Assembly (NCBI GenBank): GCA_020250445.1
Contig: JADCEF010000010.1
Location: 32,730 to 96,729, forward strand
Reading direction: 5' to 3'
DNA: 64,000 nt
DNA from: Rhodobacter sp.
GTDB taxonomy: Bacteria > Pseudomonadota > Alphaproteobacteria > Rhodobacterales > Rhodobacteraceae
In this document: piece by piece, positions 44,276-53,032 of the stretch
Position numbering within the stretch: the first letter of the stretch is position 1
Layout: the number at the start of each line of letters is the position of its first letter
Position numbers and translations under genes: made by a program
Notes under the pieces: generated by a model
Told to the model about the DNA's origin: nothing
What the model saw: only the letters and a program-made list of their open reading frames with translations
The model's database searches: none

Positions 44276-44878
44276 TCATTCGATGACTTCGTCCTGGTCC
44301 ACGCCCCAAAGCGCGCCGCTTTGAACCCATCCGCGCTGCCCGTCGACCGACATCCGGCACCAGCCCGGTTCACACCGCAGGATCCGCCCGATCACGCCCA
44401 CCTCGGCCTGAAACGCAACTGGTGCATCCGGATCGGGCAGGGTCCGGAATTCCGCCATATCCAGCATGACAAGCCCGGTGCGCACCCCCGACAGCAGCGA
44501 GTAATGCACCCAGCCGCCAACGCCGTCGGCGTCTTCGACACGCCGCCAGTGTTCGAACTCTGCCGTGACCCGCAACGGCATCCCGGCCCGGGTAAACACC
44601 CAGTCGATGCGGTGCGTCAGCCCCGGCCCGCGCCGGGCATTGCCCTCGTCGGTCTTGAGCGAGACATAGCGCGGCAGCGGCAGGGTGGTGACACTGCCGC
44701 GGCCGGGATCGCGCGGGGGGACTGTCGCGCCAGGCACCGCGCCAGGCACCGCGTCGGGTGCCACGGCAACCGGCGTCGCTTCGACACCGTCGGCGGCCTT
44801 TGGTTCATCGCCCAGGGCCTGCAAGGAAAAGGCCATCAACGCCACCGCAGCCCAGGCTGCCCATCCGGTTCCGGTCAT
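44276..44878 (-). CDS. SH3-domain (DUF1058-type) exported protein
   Basis: A 200-residue protein with an N-terminal signal peptide (GWAAWAAVALMAFSLQALG), a Pro/Gly/Val-rich low-complexity linker (PDAVPGAVPGATVPPRDP), and one or two bacterial SH3-like units: RYVSLKTDEGNARRGPGLTHRIDWVFTRAGMPLRVTAEFEHWRRVED and VGVIGRILRCEPGWCRMSVDGQRGWVQSGALWGV. Such periplasmic SH3 proteins bind peptidoglycan or act as scaffolds. Its role here is unknown. It is divergent from the 2-hydroxyacid dehydrogenase gene. Confidence 0.88.
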   Translation of the reverse strand: MTGTGWAAWAAVALMAFSLQALGDEPKAADGVEATPVAVAPDAVPGAVPGATVPPRDPGRGSVTTLPLPRYVSLKTDEGNARRGPGLTHRIDWVFTRAGMPLRVTAEFEHWRRVEDADGVGGWVHYSLLSGVRTGLVMLDMAEFRTLPDPDAPVAFQAEVGVIGRILRCEPGWCRMSVDGQRGWVQSGALWGVDQDEVIE

Positions 44879-44976
44879 GCTGTTCTGTCCTGCCTCGACC
44901 GGGGCTTGTACCCTGCCCCGCTTCTCGGCACTTTGCCACCGCTGGACGTGATTTGAAAGCTTCAGGGAGGGGTTCC

Positions 44977-45963
44977 ATGCCCGCAGCGCGCCTGAGTGTT
45001 GTCGTGACGCGACGCTTGCCGGATGTCGTGGAGACCCGGATGAAAGAGTTGTTCACCGTCGAGCTGCGCGATCCCGACACGCGGATGAGCCGGCAAGAGC
45101 TTGCAGCCGCGATGCGGCGCGCCGATGTGCTGGTGCCAACGATCACCGACACCATCGATGCGGGTCTGCTGGGACAGGCCGGCGACAAGCTGAAGCTGAT
45201 CGCCAACTACGGCTCTGGCATCGACCATATCGATGTCGGCACGGCGCGGCAGCGCGGCATCCTGGTGTCGAACACGCCGGGTGTCGTCACCGATGATACC
45301 GCCGACATGGCGCTGGCGCTGATTCTGGCGGTGACGCGGCGCATCCCGGAAGGGCTGGCGGAAATGCAGGCGGGCAGCTGGCAGGGCTGGTCGCCGATGG
45401 CGCATCTGGGCGGGCGCCTTGCCGGGCGGCGTCTGGGCATTCTGGGCATGGGGCGGATCGGACAGGCGGTGGCGCGCCGCGCGCGTGCCTTCGGCATGCA
45501 GATTCACTATCACAACCGCAAGCGCCTGCGCCCCGAGACCGAGGCCGAGACCGAGGCAACGTACTGGGAAAGCCTGGATCAGATGGTCAGCCGGATGGAC
45601 ATCCTCAGCATCAACTGCCCGCATACCCCGTCCACCTTTCATCTGATGAACGCGCGGCGCCTGAAGCTGCTGAAACCCTCTGCCGTGATCGTCAACACCT
45701 CGCGCGGTGAGGTGATTGACGAAAACGCCCTGACACGCGGCCTGCGGGCGGGGGAAATTGCCGGGGCAGGGCTTGACGTGTTCGAGCGCGGGCACGAGGT
45801 TAACCCCCGCCTGCGCGAGCTGCCGAACGTGGTCCTGCTGCCGCATATGGGATCGGCCACGATCGAGGGGCGGATCGAGATGGGCGAGAAGGTGATCATC
45901 AACATCAAGACCTTCGCCGATGGCCACCGCCCGCCGGATCAGGTCGTGCCGGGGATGCTGTAA
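44977..45963 (+). CDS. D-isomer 2-hydroxyacid dehydrogenase (glyoxylate/D-glycerate reductase type)
   Basis: A 328-residue NAD(P)-dependent dehydrogenase. Rossmann motif LGILGMGRIGQAVARRARAFGM; active-site Arg in VNTSRGEVIDENAL, Glu in FERGHEVNPRL (the GxxVFexEP region, here altered from the common E-P pair), and His in VVLLPHMGSATIEGR. It belongs near GyaR/hydroxypyruvate reductase. The start MPAARLSVVVTRRLP has AGGGAGG upstream; the longer frame is not needed. A short Glu/Thr repeat (ETEAETEATYW) lies near residue 190. Confidence 0.92.
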   Translation: MPAARLSVVVTRRLPDVVETRMKELFTVELRDPDTRMSRQELAAAMRRADVLVPTITDTIDAGLLGQAGDKLKLIANYGSGIDHIDVGTARQRGILVSNTPGVVTDDTADMALALILAVTRRIPEGLAEMQAGSWQGWSPMAHLGGRLAGRRLGILGMGRIGQAVARRARAFGMQIHYHNRKRLRPETEAETEATYWESLDQMVSRMDILSINCPHTPSTFHLMNARRLKLLKPSAVIVNTSRGEVIDENALTRGLRAGEIAGAGLDVFERGHEVNPRLRELPNVVLLPHMGSATIEGRIEMGEKVIINIKTFADGHRPPDQVVPGML

Positions 45964-46036
45964 ATACTGATTGGAGGGCGGACGGTTGGAACACCATGCA
46001 ATTTAGGCGCGAAGGGATTAGTGATGAGAAGGTAAG

Positions 46037-47590
46037 TCACACTTCTTGTTTGGCAAGTCGGTAATGTGCCTTTGGGTCTCTTGAGTAATCCCCGCTAACA
46101 AAGACCAATATACCTTTCCGGCAAAGACGTTCTAAGTCCTTCTTGGAAGTTGCCCAAGTTCTGCCAGTCAGACGTTGCGCTTCAGATACTTGTATCGTTT
46201 CATTTCTGTATGCATATGCCGCTATCTTGATCTCATGGTCCTGCATGAGTTTCCATTGATCAACACCAAAGAAAACAGCAACATCACGGTCTGTTGAACG
46301 ACTGCGAACCTTGTGGTCATTTTGCAGTATCACACGAACGACGACTCCGTGCAGAACTTCCTGTCGAAAAACTGGCTCAGGGAGATTGTACTCAGCCATG
46401 CTCTCTTTGATGCGACGCGTCCCTTCGCGTGCCATCTGCACATAGCCCAAGTAGCGCATTGCATCCATCAAGTGGTGGTTTCGTGAGGCACGCATGACAT
46501 AAATTGTCTTCTCGTTCACCGTTGGAACAAAACCGCCTGGGCTTTCGATTTCCATTCGATTGCTGAAAATCTTGACTGTTGTGTCAGTTCCCGAGAATGA
46601 GTAAGAGCGGTGAACGCAAGCATTCACCAGCGCTTCAAACCATGCCCACTTGGGATACTCCGGGGTGGTGACGAATTTTCCGTCATTGTTAAGCCAAGTG
46701 ACCGAGTGCAGTGCTTCCTCGATTGCGGCCGCAGCCTTTTGGATAACTTGGACAATAGAACCCTCACAAAATCTGTCCCTTATTGGTTGGTAAGTCTCAC
46801 CTGAGCCCTCACGATCTCCCTCGAAGCGTTGAACACGAACTCTACACCCGGGAATTGTCCTGGCAGGGTCTTTCGCTGCCAATAAGACAAGTGCGTTGAG
46901 TGGTGCATAGCCGGTTTGCGTCCGTTCGAGCAAATGCCTGTCCACAAGTATTTCCTCGTTGGACCACTTGGATTTCTCTCGTTCGCGATACTTGTCGCAA
47001 AAATCCTGAATTGTGGATTCTTGAAAGTCGCTTGGATAGCTGTACGGAGCTTTTTCGAGTTCAAATGAAACTTCATTTCTTGTCGCTCTAAAATCGCGCT
47101 TTTCTTCTTCGGACATCTTATGCTTGGTATCACCGTATCGTATCCAAGCTTCCGATTTGTTTGTCTCAGCCAGTTTACCAATATAAGGAGTATAGACCAG
47201 GATTAGAAAATCCTGACGATCGCCCAAGCTGATTGGTACTCGCTTGAACTCAGGTCTAGCTGCTGGACACCGCTGCAGATGGCAGGTCTCGATACCATTA
47301 AGGATCGTTGCATCTAGATTTCTGCATCCAGAAAGGGTGCCGTCATCTTCGACGCCAAAGCAAATCACGCCTCCATCTGGAGTGTTGGAAAAGCAACTAA
47401 GATAGGTTGCGAAATCGTCGACGTTGATCTTCTTAGTGGACTTGAACTCAATCCTTCGGTCTTCTACGAAGCGCCCCGTCATTCCTTGGCTGAAGCGTAC
47501 CCATATGTCCCTTGGAGTCCACAGGTCCGGTTGATCACTCACCGAGAACGGTTCATCAAAGGGTAAGGTTAACTGTCCGTGGTCTGCCAT
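46037..47590 (-). CDS. AlbA_2 (Schlafen-type) and HATPase_c_4 domain protein
   Basis: A 517-residue protein with clearly lower GC than its neighbours and a different codon pattern, which points to horizontal acquisition. Residues about 45-110 are an AlbA_2 domain (RRIEFKSTKKINVDDFATYLSCFSN, GGVICFGVEDDGTLSG). Residues about 310-400 fit the HATPase_c_4 unit (WAWFEALVNACVHRSYSFSG, FSNRMEIESPGGFVP), and the end looks like a winged helix (QVSEAQRLTGRTWATSKKDLERLCRKGIL). Proteins of this layout are putative nucleic-acid-binding regulators or helicase-related; some relatives occur in defence islands. Its start codon lies in a duplicated palindrome region. Confidence 0.85.
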   Translation of the reverse strand: MADHGQLTLPFDEPFSVSDQPDLWTPRDIWVRFSQGMTGRFVEDRRIEFKSTKKINVDDFATYLSCFSNTPDGGVICFGVEDDGTLSGCRNLDATILNGIETCHLQRCPAARPEFKRVPISLGDRQDFLILVYTPYIGKLAETNKSEAWIRYGDTKHKMSEEEKRDFRATRNEVSFELEKAPYSYPSDFQESTIQDFCDKYREREKSKWSNEEILVDRHLLERTQTGYAPLNALVLLAAKDPARTIPGCRVRVQRFEGDREGSGETYQPIRDRFCEGSIVQVIQKAAAAIEEALHSVTWLNNDGKFVTTPEYPKWAWFEALVNACVHRSYSFSGTDTTVKIFSNRMEIESPGGFVPTVNEKTIYVMRASRNHHLMDAMRYLGYVQMAREGTRRIKESMAEYNLPEPVFRQEVLHGVVVRVILQNDHKVRSRSTDRDVAVFFGVDQWKLMQDHEIKIAAYAYRNETIQVSEAQRLTGRTWATSKKDLERLCRKGILVFVSGDYSRDPKAHYRLAKQEV

Positions 47591-47683
47591 CTACATCTAG
47601 CCTGTCGAGTTGTAGTCGACATACCATATCTTGCTCTGAGAGCGCATCTACATTTAGTGTGTCGACCGGCACTCGACATACTA
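47588..47683. repeat. two operator-like palindromes in a 57-bp tandem duplication
   Basis: TGTCGA-N7-TCGACA occurs at 47603-47621 and again at 47660-47678, both exact. Each is embedded in a longer direct repeat beginning CATCTACAT (47588 and 47645) and ending CGACATAC; the period is 57 bp. The first copy includes the start codon of the AlbA_2 gene, so a bound protein would block its expression. The AlbA_2 protein, with its winged-helix tail, may itself be the binder. Confidence 0.7.
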
Positions 47684-47730
47684 GATTATGATTGGCTCCC
47701 ATCGCAAGAGGAACGTCCACAGCACCCCCA

Positions 47731-48297
47731 TCAGCCCTTTGCCCGCTCCACATAGGCGTGATCTTCGGTCGAGATCACCACGCGGGTGCCCGCACCGATA
47801 TGGGGCGGCACCATCACCCGGATACCGTTCGAACAGATCGCAGGCTTGTAGGACGAAGACGCGGTCTGTCCTTTGACCACCGGCTCGGTCTCGATGATCT
47901 CAACGGTCACCTTCTGCGGCAGTTCAATGGCAATCGCCACCCCTTCGAAGGTCTTGAGAGAAACCTTGATCCCGTCGGTCAGGAAGACCTTGTCATCCCC
48001 CACCACATCGGGCGATACGGTGATCTGCTCAAAGGTGTTGGGTTCCATGAAATGGAAGCCTTCGCCATCCTCATACAGAAAATCGTAATCGCGGTCGTCC
48101 ACCGTCGCCTTTTCGACCATCTCGGTCGTGCGCCAGCGTTCCGAAACCTTCACCCCGTCGGAGATACGGCGCATGTCGATGCTGGTGGTGGGCGTGCCCT
48201 TGCCGGGGTGGAAATTCTCGGCCGTCAGAACGACGTAAAGCTTGCCGTCCAGATCGACGACATTTCCCTTGCGCAGGCTTGAGGCGATGACTTTCAC
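47731..48297 (-). CDS. efp: elongation factor P
   Basis: A 188-residue translation factor that relieves ribosome stalling at polyproline. Domains: N-terminal KOW-like part ([22 protein letters not shown]), the loop [14 protein letters not shown] with Lys33, the residue modified by beta-lysylation in EpmA-type systems, then two OB domains ending [41 protein letters not shown]. epmA is divergent next door, supporting modification of this lysine. The EpmB aminomutase is not in the window. The AlbA_2 gene is inserted downstream in the same direction. Confidence 0.97.
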   Translation of the reverse strand: MKVIASSLRKGNVVDLDGKLYVVLTAENFHPGKGTPTTSIDMRRISDGVKVSERWRTTEMVEKATVDDRDYDFLYEDGEGFHFMEPNTFEQITVSPDVVGDDKVFLTDGIKVSLKTFEGVAIAIELPQKVTVEIIETEPVVKGQTASSSYKPAICSNGIRVMVPPHIGAGTRVVISTEDHAYVERAKG

Positions 48298-48405
48298 GAA
48301 AGCTTCCTTGTGGTTGGCTGGCCCGCGCCGTAATGACGGCAGGCCGTTGCGCCGCCTCTAGCGCATCCGCGCAGGAATCGCCAGCCGAAAGCGGACCGTC
48401 CCGCC

Positions 48406-49473
48406 ATGACCCGAACGCCCCGATCAACCCCCTGGTGGGACACAGCCCGCCACGCCGACCGCCGCCCGGCCCTGCTGGCGCGCAACCGCATTCAGGCTGC
48501 GATCCGCACCTGGTTCACAGGCCAGGACTTTGTCGAGGTCGATCCCTCTGCGCTTCAGGTCAGTCCGGGGAACGAGGCGCATCTGCACGGCTTTGCCACC
48601 GCCGCCATCGGCAATGACGGTGTGGCGCATCCGATGTTCCTGCACACCTCGCCCGAATTCGCGATGAAAAAGCTGCTGGCGGCGGGAGAGACGCAGATCT
48701 TCGCCTTTTGCCATGTCTGGCGCAACCGCGAACGCGGGCCGCTGCACAGCCCGGAGTTTACCATGCTGGAATGGTACCGCGCCGGTGCGCCCTATGACCG
48801 GCTGATGGGGGATTGCGCCCTGCTTTTGCGCCTTGCGGTTCAGGCGGCGGGCGGCGGTCTTTTGCGCCACCGCGACCGCATCTGCGATCCGGCGCTGGAA
48901 CCCGAGCGTCTTGGCGTGGCAGAGGCCTTTCAGCGCCATGCGGGGATCGATCTGCTGGCGACGATGGACGCAAACGGCACAACCGATGCCGGGGCGCTGG
49001 CTGCCGCGCTGCGCCGTCAGGGCATCCGCACCGCGCCGGATGACACCTGGTCCGACATGCTGTCGCGCGTGCTGGTGGACCGGGTGGAACCCCGCCTTGG
49101 ACTGGGGCGCATGACCGTGCTGGACCGCTACCCGGCGGCCGAAGCCGCCCTGGCGCGCCGGGTACCGCAAGATGCCCGCATGGCAGAACGCTTTGAACTT
49201 TATGCCTGCGGGGTGGAACTTGCCAACGGCTTTGGCGAATTGACCGACCCGGCCGAACAGCGGCGCCGCTTTGCACTGGAGATGGACGAAAAACAGCGCC
49301 TTTACGGCGAACGCTATCCGCTGGACGAGGATTTTCTGGCGGCCCTTGCCCGGATGCCGCCGGCCAGCGGCATTGCCCTTGGCTTTGACCGCCTGGTGAT
49401 GCTGGCGACGGGTGCCCCGCGGATCGACGACGTGCTCTGGGCCCCGGTTGCGGATCTGTCCGGTCAGACCTGA
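48406..49473 (+). CDS. epmA: EF-P-(R)-beta-lysine ligase (GenX/PoxA)
   Basis: A 355-residue class II lysyl-tRNA synthetase-like enzyme without the anticodon-binding domain. Motif 2 is [31 protein letters not shown]-like ([20 protein letters not shown]), and motif 3 is [26 protein letters not shown] is the substrate-specific region. It attaches beta-lysine to EF-P. The gene is divergent from efp with about 110 bp between, and its 3' end overlaps the epimerase gene on the other strand by ten bases. Confidence 0.95.
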   Translation: MTRTPRSTPWWDTARHADRRPALLARNRIQAAIRTWFTGQDFVEVDPSALQVSPGNEAHLHGFATAAIGNDGVAHPMFLHTSPEFAMKKLLAAGETQIFAFCHVWRNRERGPLHSPEFTMLEWYRAGAPYDRLMGDCALLLRLAVQAAGGGLLRHRDRICDPALEPERLGVAEAFQRHAGIDLLATMDANGTTDAGALAAALRRQGIRTAPDDTWSDMLSRVLVDRVEPRLGLGRMTVLDRYPAAEAALARRVPQDARMAERFELYACGVELANGFGELTDPAEQRRRFALEMDEKQRLYGERYPLDEDFLAALARMPPASGIALGFDRLVMLATGAPRIDDVLWAPVADLSGQT

Positions 49474-50468
49474 TAGAATTCGCGGTACCAGGCGACAAAG
49501 CGGCGCACGCCTTCGGTGATGTCCGTCCGGGGCAGGGGGCCGACAAGATCGCCGATCAGGGTGGCATCGGCCCAGGTCGCGGGCACATCGCCCGGCTGCA
49601 TCGGCATCATCCGCATGGTCGCGCGTTCGCCCAGCGCCGCCTCGATTGCCCCGACAAAGTCCACAAGGCGCACCGGCGCACCATTGCCGATGTTGACAAC
49701 CCGCCAGGGGGCCACGGGCGAAAGGCTGTCGGCATCGCCCACCGGCACGGTGCCCGGAACCACACCGATCAGCCGCAGGATGCCCTCGATCAGATCATCG
49801 ACATAGGTAAAGTCGCGCAGCATCTCGCCCTGATTGTAGACCTCGATCGGCTGGCCCGCCAGAATCGCGCGGGTGAACTTGAACAGGGCCATATCCGGGC
49901 GGCCCCAGGGGCCGTAGACCGTGAAGAAACGGAAAACCGTCGTCGGGATGCCATAAAGATGCGCATAGGAATGGGCCATGCCTTCGCCCGCCTTCTTGGT
50001 GGCGGCGTAAAACGACATCTGGTGATCGGCCCGGTGCGTTTCGGCATAGGGCATGACCGGATTGGCCCCGTAGACCGAAGAGGTTGAGGCAATCAGCAGA
50101 TGCCCCGGCACCAGCGCCCGAGCCGCCTCCAGCACCTCAAAGGTGCCCGCCAGATTGGCCGTCACATAGTCGCGCGGTGCATCAATGGAATGCCGCACCC
50201 CGGCCTGCGCCGCCAGATGAATGACCGCATCGGGCCGCACCCCATCCATCAGCGCCGCCATCCGGCCAGGTTCCTCGACCAGCCCGGTCACAGCACGGAA
50301 CCCCTCGCTTTGTGCCAGCATCGCGTGCCGCCGCTCCTTCAGGCGGACATCGTAATAGGGCGTCATCGCATCCAGCCCGGTCACCGCCCAGCCATCGGCC
50401 AGCAGCCTGCGGCACAGGTGATAGCCAATAAAGCCTGCCGAACCCGTCACCAGCGCCGTGCCTGCCAT
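49464..50468 (-). CDS. NAD-dependent sugar-nucleotide epimerase (UDP-glucuronate 4-epimerase type)
   Basis: A 334-residue extended SDR. Nucleotide-binding motif [18 protein letters not shown]; catalytic YAATKKAGE (YxxxK) and the serine region [11 protein letters not shown]; substrate-binding [21 protein letters not shown] and [15 protein letters not shown] match UDP-glucuronate epimerases used for capsule or polysaccharide precursors. No other polysaccharide genes flank it. Its 3' end overlaps epmA tail-to-tail by ten bases. Confidence 0.92.
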   Translation of the reverse strand: MAGTALVTGSAGFIGYHLCRRLLADGWAVTGLDAMTPYYDVRLKERRHAMLAQSEGFRAVTGLVEEPGRMAALMDGVRPDAVIHLAAQAGVRHSIDAPRDYVTANLAGTFEVLEAARALVPGHLLIASTSSVYGANPVMPYAETHRADHQMSFYAATKKAGEGMAHSYAHLYGIPTTVFRFFTVYGPWGRPDMALFKFTRAILAGQPIEVYNQGEMLRDFTYVDDLIEGILRLIGVVPGTVPVGDADSLSPVAPWRVVNIGNGAPVRLVDFVGAIEAALGERATMRMMPMQPGDVPATWADATLIGDLVGPLPRTDITEGVRRFVAWYREFYQV

Positions 50469-50583
50469 CCCTTTCCCCTTAACATTTTCTGTTCACAAAT
50501 ATCCCACGGGGGTCGCCGGTTGGTGCGCCATTGGTCCAAGTACCAACTGGCGACGGGGTGTGAAACCCCCGCTGCACCAGAAT

Positions 50584-51843
50584 TCAGAACCGCGACGGCA
50601 GACAGGGGGCCAGATCAACCTCTGGCATCCGCCCCGCCACCAGATCGGCCACGATCCGCGCCGTGACCGGGGCCAGTGTCAGCCCGATATGCCCGTGGCC
50701 AAAGGCGTGGATCACCTCTGCCCCGGCGCGCGACGGGCCGATCACGGGCAGGCTGTCGGGCATCGACGGGCGAAATCCCATCCAGTCGCGGTCCGGCTCG
50801 CCAAGATGCGGGAACATGTCCCGCGCGCCCTTGATGAGTTGCGCAATCCGGTGCGGCGACGCAGGTGCGGCCAGCCCGCCCAGTTCCACCGTGCCTGCCG
50901 CGCGCAGCCGCCCCGACATCGGGCACAGGTAGAACCCGCGTGCGGCGGGGCAGGCGGGCCGCGACAGCAGGGCCCGGTCCATGTCCCATTCCACATGATA
51001 GCCGCGTTCGGTGTCCAAAGGCACCCTGTCGCCCGCCTGCCGTGCCAGCCCGCGCGAGTGTGCGCCGGCGGCCAGGACCACGCGGCGCGCATGCAGCCGC
51101 GTGCCCTGCGCGAGAATTGTCACGCCATCGACCACGCGCTCCAGCACGTCCGCAGCCCGTTGCAGGTGACGCACGCCTGCCGCCTGCACCGCCCCGGTCA
51201 GCATCAGCATCATCTTTCCGGGGTCGTCCAGGAAGACCGCCTGCGGAAAGAACGCCGCCCCGCCGTCCAGTGGCGGCAGCATCGGCTCCATCGCCGCGAT
51301 TTCGGACGGGCTGATCAGCTCCACCGCAATGCCCAGCGCCCGGCGCCGCGCCATCTCGGCCGCCGCCGCGCGGTAGGCCGCCCTGGTTTCATACAGATAG
51401 AGGCAGCCGCGGCGCTGCAGACTTTCCGGCGCACCGATGTCAGCCGCCAGGTCTTCCCAGGCCGGTCTGGCCAAAGCCAGCAGCGCGGCAATCGCCGCCG
51501 CGTTGCGCGCGGCGGCCGCGGGCAGGGATTGCACGGCAAAGCGCAAAAGCCAGGGTGCCAGCGAGACCAGTGCGCCGCGCCGGATCGACAGCGGCGAATT
51601 GCGGTTGAACAGAAGCGAGGGCAGGTTGCGCAGAACATCCGGGGTTCCCACCGGCATCACCGCATAATCGGCGATGGTGCCGGCATTGCCGTAAGAAGCC
51701 CCCGACCCCGGCATGGCGGGGTCCAGCAGCACCACCTCATGCCCGTCCTGCGCCAGCCGCAGCGCAACCGTCAGGCCGATGACACCGGCACCGATCACCG
51801 CGATGTCGCAGCGGGCATGTCCGGTCATCGGCGCAGCGTCCAT
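50584..51843 (-). CDS. FAD-dependent amino acid/amine oxidoreductase (DadA-like)
   Basis: A 419-residue FAD enzyme of the D-amino-acid dehydrogenase/glycine oxidase (DAO) family. The dinucleotide motif is DIAVIGAGVIGLTVALRLAQDGHEVVLLD; the C-terminal part has GFRPSMPDSLPVIGPS and HAFGHGHIGLTLAPVTARIVADLV, typical of DadA. It deaminates amino acids or amines to keto compounds and feeds electrons to the respiratory chain. It is the last gene of a run with ADH, ALDH and a glutamine synthetase homologue (43-bp gap). Confidence 0.9.
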   Translation of the reverse strand: MDAAPMTGHARCDIAVIGAGVIGLTVALRLAQDGHEVVLLDPAMPGSGASYGNAGTIADYAVMPVGTPDVLRNLPSLLFNRNSPLSIRRGALVSLAPWLLRFAVQSLPAAAARNAAAIAALLALARPAWEDLAADIGAPESLQRRGCLYLYETRAAYRAAAAEMARRRALGIAVELISPSEIAAMEPMLPPLDGGAAFFPQAVFLDDPGKMMLMLTGAVQAAGVRHLQRAADVLERVVDGVTILAQGTRLHARRVVLAAGAHSRGLARQAGDRVPLDTERGYHVEWDMDRALLSRPACPAARGFYLCPMSGRLRAAGTVELGGLAAPASPHRIAQLIKGARDMFPHLGEPDRDWMGFRPSMPDSLPVIGPSRAGAEVIHAFGHGHIGLTLAPVTARIVADLVAGRMPEVDLAPCLPSRF

Positions 51844-51886
51844 GCGCGCGCCCCGGTCCGCCCGGGGCGGGGGGCGGCGCCCTGCG

Positions 51887-53032
51887 TCACATGCAGGCCT
51901 CGAACAGGGCGCGCGTATTCTCGCGCGTCATGGCAACCGGGTTGCCGCCGCAGGACGGGTCTTCCAGCGCCATGTCTGTCAGCTCGTCCAGCCGGGCGAA
52001 TTCCACGCCCATGGCCGACAGGTTTTCCGGAATGCCCAGCCGGGCGCGCAGGTCCATGACCATGGCATGAAAGCCCGCGAAGCCGCCGTTGATCCCAAGA
52101 TAGGCCGCCGCGCGCTCAATCCGCTCTTCGATGGCTTCGCGGTTGAACTCCAGCACCATCGGCATGACCACGGCATTGGTGGTGCCGTGATGCGTGCCAT
52201 AGACCGCACCGATGGGGTGGCTCAGCGCATGGATCGCCCCCAGGCCCTTCTGGAAGGCGACCGCCCCCATGGCGGCCGCGCTCATCATATGGGCGCGCGC
52301 CTCCATGTCCTGAGGGTTGTCATAGACCTTGGGCACGTTTTCCAGCACCAGCCGCATGCCTTCCAGCGCGATGCCCTGCGACATCGGGTGGTAAAAGGGG
52401 CTGGAATAGGCTTCCAGGCAATGGGCGAAGGCATCCATCCCCGTCCCTGCCGTGATGAAACGGGGCATGCCCACGGTCAGCTCAGGGTCGCAGATGGTGA
52501 CGGCGGGAAGCAGTTTGGGGTGGAAGATGATCTTCTTCTTGTGGGTCTTGGAATTGGTCAGTACCCCGGCGCGGCCCACTTCGGATCCGGTGCCTGCGGT
52601 GGTCGGCACCGCGACGATGGGCGCGATCTTGCTGGCATCGGCCCGCGTCCACCAGTCATCCACATCCTCAAGGTCCCAGACCGGAATGGTCTGGCCCACC
52701 ATCAGCGCAATCATCTTGCCCAGGTCCAGCGCCGATCCGCCGCCAAAGCACACCACCCCGTCGTGTCCGCCCGCGCGGTAGGCCGCAAGGCCCGCCTCCA
52801 TGTTGCCTTCGTTCGGGTTCGGATCAACGTCCGAGAACACTGCCCGGCCCAGACCGGCGGCGTCCAGAATGTTCAGCGCCTGGGCGGTGATCGGCAAGGC
52901 GGCCAGCGCCCTGTCGGTGACCAGAAGCGGTTTTTTCAGGCCAGCGGCCTTGCAGTGATCGGCCAGTTCCGCAATGCGGCCCGCACCGAATTTCACCGGT
53001 GTCGGGTAGGACCAGTTTCCGCGCAGCTTCAT
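51887..53032 (-). CDS. iron-containing alcohol dehydrogenase
   Basis: A 381-residue group III (iron-dependent) dehydrogenase. VCFGGGSALDLGKMIALMVGQ carries the NAD loop. Metal ligands are the Asp in FITAGTGMDAFAHCLEAYSSPF, the His of AFAHC, and the two His in GAIHALSHPIGAVYGTHHGTTNAVVMP. It converts an alcohol to an aldehyde, which the overlapping ALDH gene would oxidise. The stop of the ALDH gene overlaps its start by four bases. Substrate is not decidable from sequence. Confidence 0.94.
   Translation of the reverse strand: MKLRGNWSYPTPVKFGAGRIAELADHCKAAGLKKPLLVTDRALAALPITAQALNILDAAGLGRAVFSDVDPNPNEGNMEAGLAAYRAGGHDGVVCFGGGSALDLGKMIALMVGQTIPVWDLEDVDDWWTRADASKIAPIVAVPTTAGTGSEVGRAGVLTNSKTHKKKIIFHPKLLPAVTICDPELTVGMPRFITAGTGMDAFAHCLEAYSSPFYHPMSQGIALEGMRLVLENVPKVYDNPQDMEARAHMMSAAAMGAVAFQKGLGAIHALSHPIGAVYGTHHGTTNAVVMPMVLEFNREAIEERIERAAAYLGINGGFAGFHAMVMDLRARLGIPENLSAMGVEFARLDELTDMALEDPSCGGNPVAMTRENTRALFEACM

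Noticed and set aside
47645-47690. Short upstream ORF (MRSQSKIWYVDYNSTG) before the AlbA_2 gene as a leader peptide
   Set aside because: It arises from the tandem duplication of the start-codon region; no ribosome-binding site or terminator supports attenuation.
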